Of a DNA stretch of 64,000 nt, positions 51,618 to 59,547 are shown in pieces. The stretch's first letter is position 1, and each line of letters starts with the position of its first letter. The stretch is taken from the NCBI GenBank assembly GCA_041905795.1, contig JAYRKL010000018.1, positions 20,354 through 84,353 of the forward strand, in the 5' to 3' direction. Source of the stretch: SHVO01 sp041905795. Lineage in GTDB: Bacteria > Pseudomonadota > Alphaproteobacteria > Rhodospirillales > Rhodospirillaceae. Both the position numbers and the translations under genes were made by a program. The notes under the pieces were generated by a model that ran no database searches, was not told the DNA's origin, and saw only the letters and a list, made by a program, of their open reading frames with translations.

Positions 51618-51627
51618 TGGTTTACCA
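51618..51627. promoter_or_regulatory. Possible GntR-type operator upstream of the MFS gene
   Basis: TGGTTTACCA is a TGGT-N2-ACCA inverted repeat, similar to GntR-family (FCD) half-sites, about 105 bp before the MFS start. A second small palindrome, ACCATGGT, is at 51601-51608. The rest of the 51516-51740 gap shows no gene I can support. Confidence 0.3.
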
Positions 51628-51740
51628 GCAGCCCCGACATCTCCAACGATGACGTGATCGTCACCCAACGCGCCCAGGTCGAACGCGTCGTCGCCCGGGA
51701 GCGCGAGCGCGCGGCCGGCCAAAACGGACCGCGCCCTATT

Positions 51741-52664
51741 TCAGCCGGAGCCGGGGCGCCGCCACGCCTTGAGTTCGGCGGCGCTGCGCTGGACCGGCGC
51801 CGGAACGGGGATGGGGACCGCAAGGGCCGTGGATACCGCCGCTGCGCGGGATGCCGGGCTTTTCGGTCCGGCGGACGCGACCGGGCGCACACCGGCCAGT
51901 GACAGGATCGCCATGCCCAATCCGGCGAGGATCAACGCCAGGTAGACCACCGCGAAGGCGATCCACTTCAAATCCGGCAGTCCCGGCCAGAGCGGCGCGT
52001 CCTGGGGATGCACGATGACGGGGAACTGCTGATCCTTGGCCGAGACCTTCACCTTCGGGCCTTCGCCGCCCAGACTCATGTCCTGGGTGGTCAACACGGC
52101 AAGGTCGATCTTCTCCTTGGGGCCGAGGGTGCCGAAACGCAGCGCCCGCGTGCCCAGGCTGCGGAATTTCGCGGCGGTCGGCGAGCCTTCCATGAACAGC
52201 TGGCCGCCGGTCACTTCGACCCGGATCTCGTCGACCGCCTTGTCGGTGGTGTTGGCCAGGCGCACCAGGACCATGCCCTTGGCGTCGTTGGTGACGGACA
52301 GCCGCTGCAGGGAGTCGGTATAGCGCCGCGCCATGAAGTTGTTGAGGCTGGACGTGAGTTCGGCGGTGAACTCCCGCGACCATGTTTCCCGGTCCGCGCC
52401 TTTGGCGAACGGCGGCGCCTGGCGTTCCATGATCGCCGCCGCGGCGTCCTTGAGCACGTCGTTGGAGAAAAAATCGGCCGAAGAGGAACCGCGGCCGATG
52501 GCCGTGTCCTTCAACACCGACACGAAGGGGTGGGCGTAGACCTGCACCGACACCGGCGCGGCGCGGCGCGCGGCCTGCTCCTGCAGAACCGGCCGGACCG
52601 CCCAGACGCCCGCCGCGGTCATCGCCAGCAGAACGCCGAAATAAAGCCACTTGATCACGCGCAT
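51741..52664 (-). CDS. Hypothetical membrane-anchored protein, 307 residues
   Basis: A 307-residue protein with an N-terminal membrane anchor (VIKWLYFGVLLAMTAAGVWAV), a ~190-residue periplasmic region containing an RLANTTDKAVDEIRVEVTGG-like beta-sandwich, and a second helix near the C-terminus (WIAFAVVYLALILAGLGMAI), followed by a proline-rich cytoplasmic tail. I do not recognise the family. The start ATG 52664 is 8 bp after the stop of the CxxCH cyclase-like gene, so the two are very likely one operon and may form a membrane-tethered unit. Confidence 0.7.
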   Translation of the reverse strand: MRVIKWLYFGVLLAMTAAGVWAVRPVLQEQAARRAAPVSVQVYAHPFVSVLKDTAIGRGSSSADFFSNDVLKDAAAAIMERQAPPFAKGADRETWSREFTAELTSSLNNFMARRYTDSLQRLSVTNDAKGMVLVRLANTTDKAVDEIRVEVTGGQLFMEGSPTAAKFRSLGTRALRFGTLGPKEKIDLAVLTTQDMSLGGEGPKVKVSAKDQQFPVIVHPQDAPLWPGLPDLKWIAFAVVYLALILAGLGMAILSLAGVRPVASAGPKSPASRAAAVSTALAVPIPVPAPVQRSAAELKAWRRPGSG

Positions 52665-52672
52665 CGTCCTGT

Positions 52673-53731
52673 TCACCCGCCGCATTGCCGCAAGGCCATC
52701 ACCGCATAGGCCGTGCCGATGGTCGAGACATAATTCTGGTAATCGTCGGCCCACAGCGACTGGGTGAACCACCGGCCGGACTCCCGCTGGTGGGTTTTCA
52801 GCCATGCCAGGCCTTTCTGGACGGCGGGGTCGTTGGCCGGTGTACCGGTCTTGCACAGGGTATAGAGCACGAAACCGGTGCCGTAGCCGTCGGACGGCCT
52901 GTCCTTGGCGGTGACGCCGCCGTCCCGGCGCGGCCAGGAGCCGAGGCTCGCCACGCCCCAGCCGCCGTCGGCGTGCTGCAGCGCCAAGGTGCGTTTGACC
53001 AAATCCTCCTTGTGCGCCGGCGTCATGAGTTCGGGCGCCGCCAGGCCGGCGCGCATCAGGACCAGTTCGTCATGCTGATCCTTGGGCGGGGTGGAGGCGA
53101 GGTACCGGTTGAGGCGCTTCAGCCCTTCGGCCGCCGCGGGCTTCTTCAGGTGATCCGCCGGCAGGTAGCTGGCGGCAATGGAAACCATGGTCATGACGTA
53201 ATATTTGTCGTCTTCCAGGAACGGCAGCGCCTTGCGCGGGTAATCGAAGGTCCCGTCGGCGTTCTGCATGTCCCAGATCTGGTCGAAGCGCGCGAGGGTG
53301 CGCGGGTCTTGAGGCACTTTTGCCTCGCCGTCGGCGATGGCGAAGATGCTGGCGATGACCAGGCGGTTCCACAGGATGTTGTTGTTGGCACGCCGCTGAT
53401 CGGGCGGCACGTCATTGACGTTGGGATTGTAGCTGGCGAGGAAGTCGAACAGGCCGTCGCGGATCTCCTTCTCGGCCGCCGCAGTGCGCTCCACCAGGAA
53501 CGGCTGCGCCATGACATGCGCCAAGTTGGTGTGGCACGAGCCGCACTTGTTCTGGCGAGTCCACTTCAAGGACCAGGTCTCAAGGAAATGCGAGGCCTTG
53601 GCGATGGACGCCGCCGGCGCCATGGGCTCGCCGGGGTCGGCCCCATACCCTTCAAGGTGCGACGGCGACGGCGCCGCGGCCAAGGCCGCCGATGCGGTCA
53701 AGAGACTGACGACCAGGACCGGCAAACGCAT
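52673..53731 (-). CDS. Exported cyclase-like (squalene cyclase/prenyltransferase fold) protein with CxxCH
   Basis: A 352-residue protein with a signal peptide (RLPVLVVSLLTASAALAAA). A CxxCH motif follows at residues 63-67 (RQNKCGSCHTNLAH), a likely covalent haem site. The rest is an alpha/alpha-toroid with squalene-cyclase/prenyltransferase repeats (MQNADGTFDYP, LQHADGGWGVASL, GYGTGFVLYTLCKTG, GLAWLKTHQRESGRW). The Asp-rich cyclase catalytic motif is not seen, so enzymatic cyclisation is doubtful. An in-frame GTG at 53737 is an alternative start. The downstream membrane protein is co-transcribed. Confidence 0.8.
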   Translation of the reverse strand: MRLPVLVVSLLTASAALAAAPSPSHLEGYGADPGEPMAPAASIAKASHFLETWSLKWTRQNKCGSCHTNLAHVMAQPFLVERTAAAEKEIRDGLFDFLASYNPNVNDVPPDQRRANNNILWNRLVIASIFAIADGEAKVPQDPRTLARFDQIWDMQNADGTFDYPRKALPFLEDDKYYVMTMVSIAASYLPADHLKKPAAAEGLKRLNRYLASTPPKDQHDELVLMRAGLAAPELMTPAHKEDLVKRTLALQHADGGWGVASLGSWPRRDGGVTAKDRPSDGYGTGFVLYTLCKTGTPANDPAVQKGLAWLKTHQRESGRWFTQSLWADDYQNYVSTIGTAYAVMALRQCGG

Positions 53732-53737
53732 CGCCAC

Positions 53738-55354
53738 TTAACCCTGAATCCGTGAAAACACCAGATTGTAGACCCGCGGCCGGATGAAGCGCAGGCCGTC
53801 CACGCGGTTGTTCGCCCCGCGCACCACCACGGCCAGGCCGTCGTCATTGAGATAGATGTCGCGGGCGAGCGGCGTGAGGGCCGATGGCGCGCTCGGGCGG
53901 TCGGCGGGCGTGAGCATGAGACGGCCGTCCTTGAGCGCGGCGATCAAGATGGCGTCGGCCTCGGCGCTGCCGTAGCGGCCCACCAGGGTTTCCAGTTCGG
54001 CGGCGGGCGGCGCATATGCCTCGACCTTGCGGAACATCATGACCTCGCCGTCGGCCGTACGGCGTTCGATGCCGCCGGCCGTGAAGGTCACATCCGCACC
54101 GCCGTCGCGGTAGCGCCGCGCAGCCAGGCGAACGAGTTCGGTCTCCCGCGTGCCGTCGGGCGCCGCACTCGCGATTTTCAGAACGCCGTCGCGGGCGACG
54201 ATGCGGGCGCTGCCGCCCATGCGCTCGTCGATATAGAGGCCGGGCAGTTGAGTCATTTCGCCGGCCGCCGGCGGGGCCGGTTTGATGGGAGCGGCAGCCT
54301 TGAAGGTCAGCACCTGCGCGACCGCGTCGCGGGCGAGTTGGGTGGCGTTGGCCGAGGCGACGTTGCACAACACCGCCACACCCACGCCCTGGGACGGGAA
54401 CCGTCCGATCCAGGCGCGGTAGCCCGCGGTGGAACCGCTGTGGACGATCTCGGGCACGCCGTTGAACGTTCCGCGCACCAGGCCGCGCGCATAGGCGATT
54501 TTGCGGCCGCCGGTGAGCACCGCCTGTTCCTCCAGGCGGTCGGTGACGAAGGGTCCCAATTTTCGCGCGGTCAGCGCGGCGTTCCAGGTCAGGAGGTCGC
54601 CGACGGTGGTCAGCAGGCCGCCGTTTCCATAGGCGTCCTCGAACGGCATGTCCTGGGGGAAGCCTTCCGCAGTCTTGGCTTCATAGGCGATGGCGCGGTT
54701 CGGCACGACCCGGCGGAAGTCGTCGCGCCAGGAGGTCTTGGTCATGCCCAGGGGTGTGAAGATGCGCGCGCGGCTGAAGGCGGCCAGGGATTGGCCGCTG
54801 ACCCGTTCGACGATGACGGCGGCCAGATTGTAGCCGGTGTTGGTGTAGGAGTAAGCCGAGCCCGGCGGATAATTGAGTGTGCGCTGACGTGCGGCGATGG
54901 CGAGGACGTCGAGGTTGGTGTGGATCGCCGATGTCCGCGGCCAACCGCCCAGGGCCGCGACCGCGCCCCAATCGCGCAATCCGCTGGTGTGGCTGAGCAG
55001 GTGATTGATGGTGACCGGCATGCCGTAGTCCGGCATTTCGGGAAGATACCTGCGGATGTCGTCGGTGAGCGCAAGCTTGCCCTCCTCGGCCAGCATCAGC
55101 ACCGACGCGGCGGTGAATTGCTTCGAGACCGACCCGGCCTCGAACACCGTGTCGGGCGTATTGGGCACATGATGCTCAAGATCCGCGGAGCCGTAGGCCC
55201 GCAACACCGGCGGCTGACCGTCACGCGCGACGCCGACCGCGCAGCCGGGCGTTTCCGGTCCATAAGCCTTAAACAGGGAATCGAGGTCGGCGGCCGCAGC
55301 CGTCAGCGGCGTCGCGACTGCGCACAACGCGATCCATCGCGGCAACCGGCGCAT
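53738..55354 (-). CDS. Exported serine hydrolase, beta-lactamase family
   Basis: A 538-residue protein with a signal peptide (RRLPRWIALCAVATPLTAAA). The active-site S75-V-S-K78, a Y-T-N motif (SYTNTGYNL) and an H-S-G motif (IVHSGSTAGYRAW) form a class-C/PBP-like site. A C-terminal ~150-residue beta-rich domain, starting near MTQLPGLYIDERM, is typical of DUF3471-type esterase members. The probable role is a periplasmic esterase or D-peptidase. A strong GGGAGGGG site precedes ATG 55354. The stop directly precedes the CxxCH cyclase-like gene on the same strand, so co-transcription is likely. Confidence 0.9.
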   Translation of the reverse strand: MRRLPRWIALCAVATPLTAAAADLDSLFKAYGPETPGCAVGVARDGQPPVLRAYGSADLEHHVPNTPDTVFEAGSVSKQFTAASVLMLAEEGKLALTDDIRRYLPEMPDYGMPVTINHLLSHTSGLRDWGAVAALGGWPRTSAIHTNLDVLAIAARQRTLNYPPGSAYSYTNTGYNLAAVIVERVSGQSLAAFSRARIFTPLGMTKTSWRDDFRRVVPNRAIAYEAKTAEGFPQDMPFEDAYGNGGLLTTVGDLLTWNAALTARKLGPFVTDRLEEQAVLTGGRKIAYARGLVRGTFNGVPEIVHSGSTAGYRAWIGRFPSQGVGVAVLCNVASANATQLARDAVAQVLTFKAAAPIKPAPPAAGEMTQLPGLYIDERMGGSARIVARDGVLKIASAAPDGTRETELVRLAARRYRDGGADVTFTAGGIERRTADGEVMMFRKVEAYAPPAAELETLVGRYGSAEADAILIAALKDGRLMLTPADRPSAPSALTPLARDIYLNDDGLAVVVRGANNRVDGLRFIRPRVYNLVFSRIQG

Positions 55355-55565
55355 TCACCCCTCCCGGAAAGCTCTTTCAAGGACCGAATTATAGGCGCCG
55401 CGGCACCTGCATGCGCGCTCTTTCTGATCTTCGCACTGCGCGTCCCGCGGTTCACGGCCGGCCGCGGCACCCTGACCGCCGGCGCGGCGCTGAACCAACC
55501 GCATCCCTTTACCTGGGGACTCGAGGGGTGCCATAAGCGTGCGACCACTTGCCGGATGAGCCCCT

Positions 55566-56339
55566 TTGGCGAAAACCTCACCTGACGTGACGACGCATCC
55601 CTTCAAGGGCGCCCACGGCGACGCCATGACGTTCCATGAGATGGGGCCGGCCGATGGCCGCGTGGTCATCCTGATCCACGGGCTGTTCTCCAACGCCCAG
55701 GTCAACTGGATCAAATACGGCCATGCCGGCAAACTTTCAGCCAAAGGGCGGCGGGTGATCATGCCCGACCTGCGCGCCCACGGCGAAAGCGCGCGCAGCT
55801 ACGATGCGGCCGACTATACCGCCGACATTCTCGCCGACGACAATCTGGGACTGGTCGAACACCTGGGCCTTGCGCCCGGCGCCTACGATCTCGGCGGCTA
55901 TTCGCTCGGAGCGCGCACGACCGCGCGCATGCTGGCGCGCGGCGCCAAGCCGGGCAAGGCGATGCTCGCGGGGATGGGCCTCGAGGGGCTGCTCGACCTC
56001 GCCAACCGCGCCGACTTCTTCCGGCGGGTGCTTACCGGCGCCGGCACCCACGAAAGATTCTCCGGCGAATGGATGGCCGAGGCCTTCCTCAAGACCACCG
56101 GCGGAGATCCCAAGGCGCTGCTTCTGCTGTTGAACAGCTTTCCGGCGGTGCCGCGTGCGGCCCTCGCCGCCTTCCACCTGCCGGTCATGGTGCTGAGCGG
56201 CGCCCAGGACACCGACAACGGCTCCGCCCGCGCCCTGGCCGAGGCCCTGCCCGATGCGACTTATGTGGAAATCCCGGGCAACCACATGAGCGCGGTGACG
56301 ATGCCCGACCTGGGCGACGCGCTCGTGAAGTGGTTCTGA
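55566..56339 (+). CDS. Alpha/beta hydrolase
   Basis: About 257 residues without signal peptide. The alpha/beta-hydrolase motifs are VILIHGLFSNAQVNW (oxyanion region), the nucleophile Ser in LGGYSLGARTTARM and the catalytic His near the end in GNHMSAVTMP. An acid residue is probably in LSGAQDTDNG. Substrate unknown. The start is uncertain: TTG 55566, GTG 55587 and ATG 55626 are all possible and none has a clear ribosome-binding site. Its stop is 3 bp from that of the convergent SUMF1-fold gene. Confidence 0.85.
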   Translation: MAKTSPDVTTHPFKGAHGDAMTFHEMGPADGRVVILIHGLFSNAQVNWIKYGHAGKLSAKGRRVIMPDLRAHGESARSYDAADYTADILADDNLGLVEHLGLAPGAYDLGGYSLGARTTARMLARGAKPGKAMLAGMGLEGLLDLANRADFFRRVLTGAGTHERFSGEWMAEAFLKTTGGDPKALLLLLNSFPAVPRAALAAFHLPVMVLSGAQDTDNGSARALAEALPDATYVEIPGNHMSAVTMPDLGDALVKWF

Positions 56340-56342
56340 GCG

Positions 56343-57230
56343 CTACTTCGCCTCGTCGACAGTCCGGCCGATGCGGAATCCGACGTTCATGCCGCGGAAA
56401 TAAGGCGCATTGCTGAAGCGATTGGCCGCGCGGAGATAATAGGGGCTGTTGTACCAGGAGCCGCCGCGCATCACCCGCGCCCGGCACTCGCCGCCCACCC
56501 AGGCCGAACCGTCGGCCGGCGCGCGCGCATAGGTATCGTGATAGCAGTCCTGGACCCACTGCAGCGAATTCCCGGCCATGTCGTAGAGACCAAACTGGTT
56601 GGGCGGGAACGAACCCACCGGCGCGGTCTCCTTGTTGTCCCACTGGCTGCCGCAACCGTCGCAGTTGGCGTTGCCGACGCCATGCGTTTCGCCCCAGTAG
56701 TAGGACGCCGCGGTGCCGCCGCGCGCCGCGTATTCCCATTCCGCTTCGGTGAGGAGGCGATAGGGGCCGGCTTCTTCCTCCCGCGCGACATCGCCCGGCG
56801 GGGTCTTGAGGCCTTTCGCGCGGGCGTTCAGCCAGCGCAGGTAGCGCTGGGCGTCATCCCAACTCACGTTGATGGCGGGCCGCTTGCCGCGCCCCCATTC
56901 CTGGTCCGACGCCCAGTAGCCGTTGCAACCGCCGGCATTCACACAGGCATCCCATTGATCGAAGGTCACGGGGGTGACGGCCACCGCGAAGGCTTTTTTT
57001 ATGGTGACCTGGTGCTGCGGGCTTTCGTTGGCGTACAGCCTGCCCTGCACCGCCGGCGAGCCCATCATGAAAGTGCCCGGCGGAATCACCACCATCTCGG
57101 GGCACTCGGCGCAGTCCCGGAACGGCACCGCCGCTTGGGATGGGGCCGCGGCGAATGCCGCGCCGCAGATCAGAATCAGCCGGCAGATCGCGAGGACCGG
57201 CCGGGTGACCGCATAGAAACGCTTTTCCAT
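56343..57230 (-). CDS. SUMF1/FGE-fold exported protein lacking the oxidase cysteines
   Basis: A 295-residue protein with a signal-like N-terminus (AICRLILICGAAFAAAPSQA). The formylglycine-generating-enzyme (SUMF1) fold is clear: PEMVVIPPGTFMMGS, VTPVTFDQWDACVNAGG, PAINVSWDDAQRYLRWLNA, RLLTEAEWEYAARGG, GNSLQWVQDCYHDTY, VMRGGSWYNSPYYLRAANR and VGFRIGR. The two catalytic cysteines of true FGE (in the RGGSW region) are absent, replaced by N and Y. So it is not a formylglycine oxidase and probably binds a ligand or acts as another SUMF1-family enzyme. No sulfatase is adjacent. Confidence 0.87.
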   Translation of the reverse strand: MEKRFYAVTRPVLAICRLILICGAAFAAAPSQAAVPFRDCAECPEMVVIPPGTFMMGSPAVQGRLYANESPQHQVTIKKAFAVAVTPVTFDQWDACVNAGGCNGYWASDQEWGRGKRPAINVSWDDAQRYLRWLNARAKGLKTPPGDVAREEEAGPYRLLTEAEWEYAARGGTAASYYWGETHGVGNANCDGCGSQWDNKETAPVGSFPPNQFGLYDMAGNSLQWVQDCYHDTYARAPADGSAWVGGECRARVMRGGSWYNSPYYLRAANRFSNAPYFRGMNVGFRIGRTVDEAK

Positions 57231-57435
57231 AAATCGAACCTAGAACGCCTTTCGCTTCCCGCAACGGCGGCTTTTCGTGCCAGCCTGCGGGCTCCCAATG
57301 TGCCGGGAGAATAGTGCCCCGGGCCGGGCGCGCACAACTCATGCCTATCTGCATGAAAGGCCGTTTTCCGGGGCCGGCAGACTGGCGCAAGGATACGGCC
57401 GCCACAATTTTCGCGTTCGGCGGGCTAAGGATGAC

Positions 57436-57441
57436 TATAAT
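57436..57441 (+). promoter_or_regulatory. TATAAT -10 candidate for the secreted sensor-domain paralog
   Basis: A perfect TATAAT lies 54 bp before the start codon at 57495. No good -35 is seen at 16-18 bp spacing, so the promoter may need an activator or an alternative element. Confidence 0.35.
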
Positions 57442-57494
57442 TCGCAGGATCGGCGCTCGTGGCCGCGGGCCGGCCGCACATTCGGGAGTTGGCG

Positions 57495-58406
57495 ATGAAG
57501 TCGCTATATTTAGGGGCTGCGCTTCTGATGGCCGCCGCGGCGGCGCCCGCGCAGGCCGCGGACCCGGACCCGCCGCTTGCCCAGCGGTCCGCGCCCCTGC
57601 CCAAGGTGGTGATCCCGCCAGTGATCGAGGAGATCACCGTCACCGGGTCGCGTTTCTCGCGCACCGTGCAGACCTTCATCGACATGGCGACCATGCCGTC
57701 GCCCATCGGCCAGGTGTCCCGCTGGAAGGTCCCCATCTGCCCGAAAACCACCGGCATGCGGCCCGCTTTCACCGACTATGTCAGCAAGCGCATTCGCGAC
57801 ACCGCGCGGGATATCGGCGCGCCGGTGAACCCCGACGCGTCCTGCAGCCCCAACCTCCAGATCATCTTCACCGAGCACCCGCAGGCGATGCTCGACACCA
57901 TCCGCACCAAGCTGCCGGAACTGCTGGGCTACCACTATGCGCCGCAGGCCAAGGAACTGGCGACCGTGGTGAATCCCATCCAGGGCTGGTATGCGACCGC
58001 CAGCCGCGACCGCAACAACCAGCTCATGGTCGACGACCCCTATGCGGTCAACACCGCCACCGTCGAAGGCAGCCGCCTGCGCACCGGGCTTCGCAGCGAG
58101 TTCATCGCCGTCACGGTCGTCGTCGACCTGGCGGCCGCCGAGAACCAGGAGATCGGCGCCATCACCGACCACATCGCCATGCTGGCGTTCAGCCAGGCGA
58201 AGGCTTTTGAGCGTTGCCGGGAGGTGCCCAGCATCACCAACATGCTGCTGGACTGCGCCCCCGAGATGAAGGCCGTGGCCCTGACGCCCTATGACAAGGC
58301 GTACCTGAAGGCGCTCTACGCCATCACCGACCGCGACCTCGCCCGCAATCTCCAGAACGGCGACATCGCCTTCATGATGCGCAAACTCCTGCGCGAGAAG
58401 GACTGA
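57495..58406 (+). CDS. Secreted protein paralogous to the sensor domain of the BlaR1-like protease
   Basis: A 303-residue protein with a signal peptide (KSLYLGAALLMAAAAAPAQA). After a short proline-rich linker it has EEITVTGSR, like a TonB-box motif of outer-membrane receptors, and then a ~240-residue domain. That domain is clearly paralogous to residues ~416-696 of the M56 protease at 61566. Shared blocks are NLQIIFTEHPQAMLDTI versus NLDIVFTDHPQALLDHI, LPELLG versus RPELLG, GWYATASRD versus AWYATATRD, SRLRTGLRSEF versus SHLRSGLTSEF, and VPSITNMLLDC versus VPSIANTLVDC. Cysteines are conserved. Function unknown; it may be a soluble form of the sensor or compete for its ligand. Confidence 0.88.
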   Translation: MKSLYLGAALLMAAAAAPAQAADPDPPLAQRSAPLPKVVIPPVIEEITVTGSRFSRTVQTFIDMATMPSPIGQVSRWKVPICPKTTGMRPAFTDYVSKRIRDTARDIGAPVNPDASCSPNLQIIFTEHPQAMLDTIRTKLPELLGYHYAPQAKELATVVNPIQGWYATASRDRNNQLMVDDPYAVNTATVEGSRLRTGLRSEFIAVTVVVDLAAAENQEIGAITDHIAMLAFSQAKAFERCREVPSITNMLLDCAPEMKAVALTPYDKAYLKALYAITDRDLARNLQNGDIAFMMRKLLREKD

Positions 58407-58410
58407 CCGC

Positions 58411-59517
58411 TCAGCGCTGCTCGGCGGGCACTTTACGCGGCGTTTCGCGGGTCACATCTTCCGCGACCGCCTTCTCCGGATGCTGGATGAACACCTGCGC
58501 CATGCTGATGGTGATGGCCGAGGACAGCGCCGTGTTCTCGCCGGTCTTGGGATCGGGATAGGCGTCGGCCACTTTACGCATCGCCCAGTAGAATTCGGGC
58601 GAGTCCAGGCGGTCGTAAGCCAGGTGGTGCGTGGCGTAGCCGTTGGTCCAGTCGTAGAGCGTGTCGACGTCGAAATAGCCGCCGATCATGCCCTCGGCGC
58701 TGGCGCCGGTGAGCTTCAGGCTGAACCTGAAATCCCGGATGTGCAGGGCCCGGGGGTGGTTCGATTCGATCTGCCAGGCCCAGGTGATGTCCTTCACCGG
58801 TTCGGTGGTGAGGATGCCGTTCTCGATCTTGCCGTGGAGCCGCTGGACGAGCTTGGCGCCGTAGCGCGTGTCGACGCGCTGCGAGCCGCCGGGAGCGACC
58901 TTCTCGCCGGTGGAGTCCAGCAGCAGGGGATCGCGCCCGCGCATGATGGTGACATCGACGCTGGGATCGTTGGCGAGGTTGTCGACGCCCGACAGTTCGA
59001 TCATCATGCGGTTGTAGACGAACCCGCGCAGGAACTTGTTGGCGAACAGCTGAACCTGGCCGTCGGGGCCGCGGAAGCCGGTGTTGCAGCCGGTGACGCG
59101 GTAGAAGGCGTTGTCGATCCCCTTCTCGCCCGCGGGGCTGGTGAAATCCTTGGGTCCGATTTTGCCGTCGAGATTGAGGCCGAGGGCGATGTTGCCCTGG
59201 GTTTCCAGATACGGGAACTGCGCCGGATGGTCGGTCGGGAAGGCGTTCAGGCCTTCGCGCACCAGGATGGTGTCTTCCATCTTGCCGCCGTTGGGCCACA
59301 GCACCTTGAAGATCTCGCGCGGGCCGTGCGGGTTGATGCCCTGGGGGCATTCCTGCTTGCCGTCGGCGGTCTGGTAGACCGAGAAGTGAGCTTCCGCCAC
59401 CGCGTAGCCGATGCGGCCGTCAATCAGCGGCGCATCGCCTGCCTGGGCGGTACCGAAACCGGCGGCGAACCCCGCGCACAGGGAAGCGGCAGTGAGGGTC
59501 TTTGAAAGAATGCTCAT
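58411..59517 (-). CDS. Exported protein of unknown function, 368 residues
   Basis: A 368-residue protein with a signal peptide (KTLTAASLCAGFAAGFGTAQA) and a mature part rich in beta-type segments (IDGRIGYAVAEAHFSVYQTA, KFLRGFVYNRMMIELSGVD, FDVDTLYDWTNGYATHHLAY). One cysteine pair is possible (QECPQG and VTGCNTG). I do not recognise the family. It begins 30 bp after the stop of the Lipoprotein_15-repeat gene on the same strand, so the two form one unit. The C-terminal region has HHLAYDRLDSPEFYWAMRKV. Placement between the two sensor-domain paralogs suggests a linked role, which is inference. Confidence 0.75.
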   Translation of the reverse strand: MSILSKTLTAASLCAGFAAGFGTAQAGDAPLIDGRIGYAVAEAHFSVYQTADGKQECPQGINPHGPREIFKVLWPNGGKMEDTILVREGLNAFPTDHPAQFPYLETQGNIALGLNLDGKIGPKDFTSPAGEKGIDNAFYRVTGCNTGFRGPDGQVQLFANKFLRGFVYNRMMIELSGVDNLANDPSVDVTIMRGRDPLLLDSTGEKVAPGGSQRVDTRYGAKLVQRLHGKIENGILTTEPVKDITWAWQIESNHPRALHIRDFRFSLKLTGASAEGMIGGYFDVDTLYDWTNGYATHHLAYDRLDSPEFYWAMRKVADAYPDPKTGENTALSSAITISMAQVFIQHPEKAVAEDVTRETPRKVPAEQR

Positions 59518-59547
59518 GAGTCTCTTCCTGATTCCTGGTTTTACCGC

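Noticed and set aside
51654..51902. A plus-strand frame reading IVTQRAQVERVVARERERAA between the MFS gene and the 307-residue gene
   Set aside because: It begins in the gap but runs antisense into the hypothetical gene, with no ribosome site or family. The IVT start looked like a TonB-receptor plug but the match is too short.
53738..55354. The serine hydrolase as a true beta-lactamase controlled by the BlaI/BlaR1-like pair
   Set aside because: It has an esterase-like C-terminal domain, lies 6 kb away with no matching operator, and the sensor domain of the protease is not penicillin-binding.
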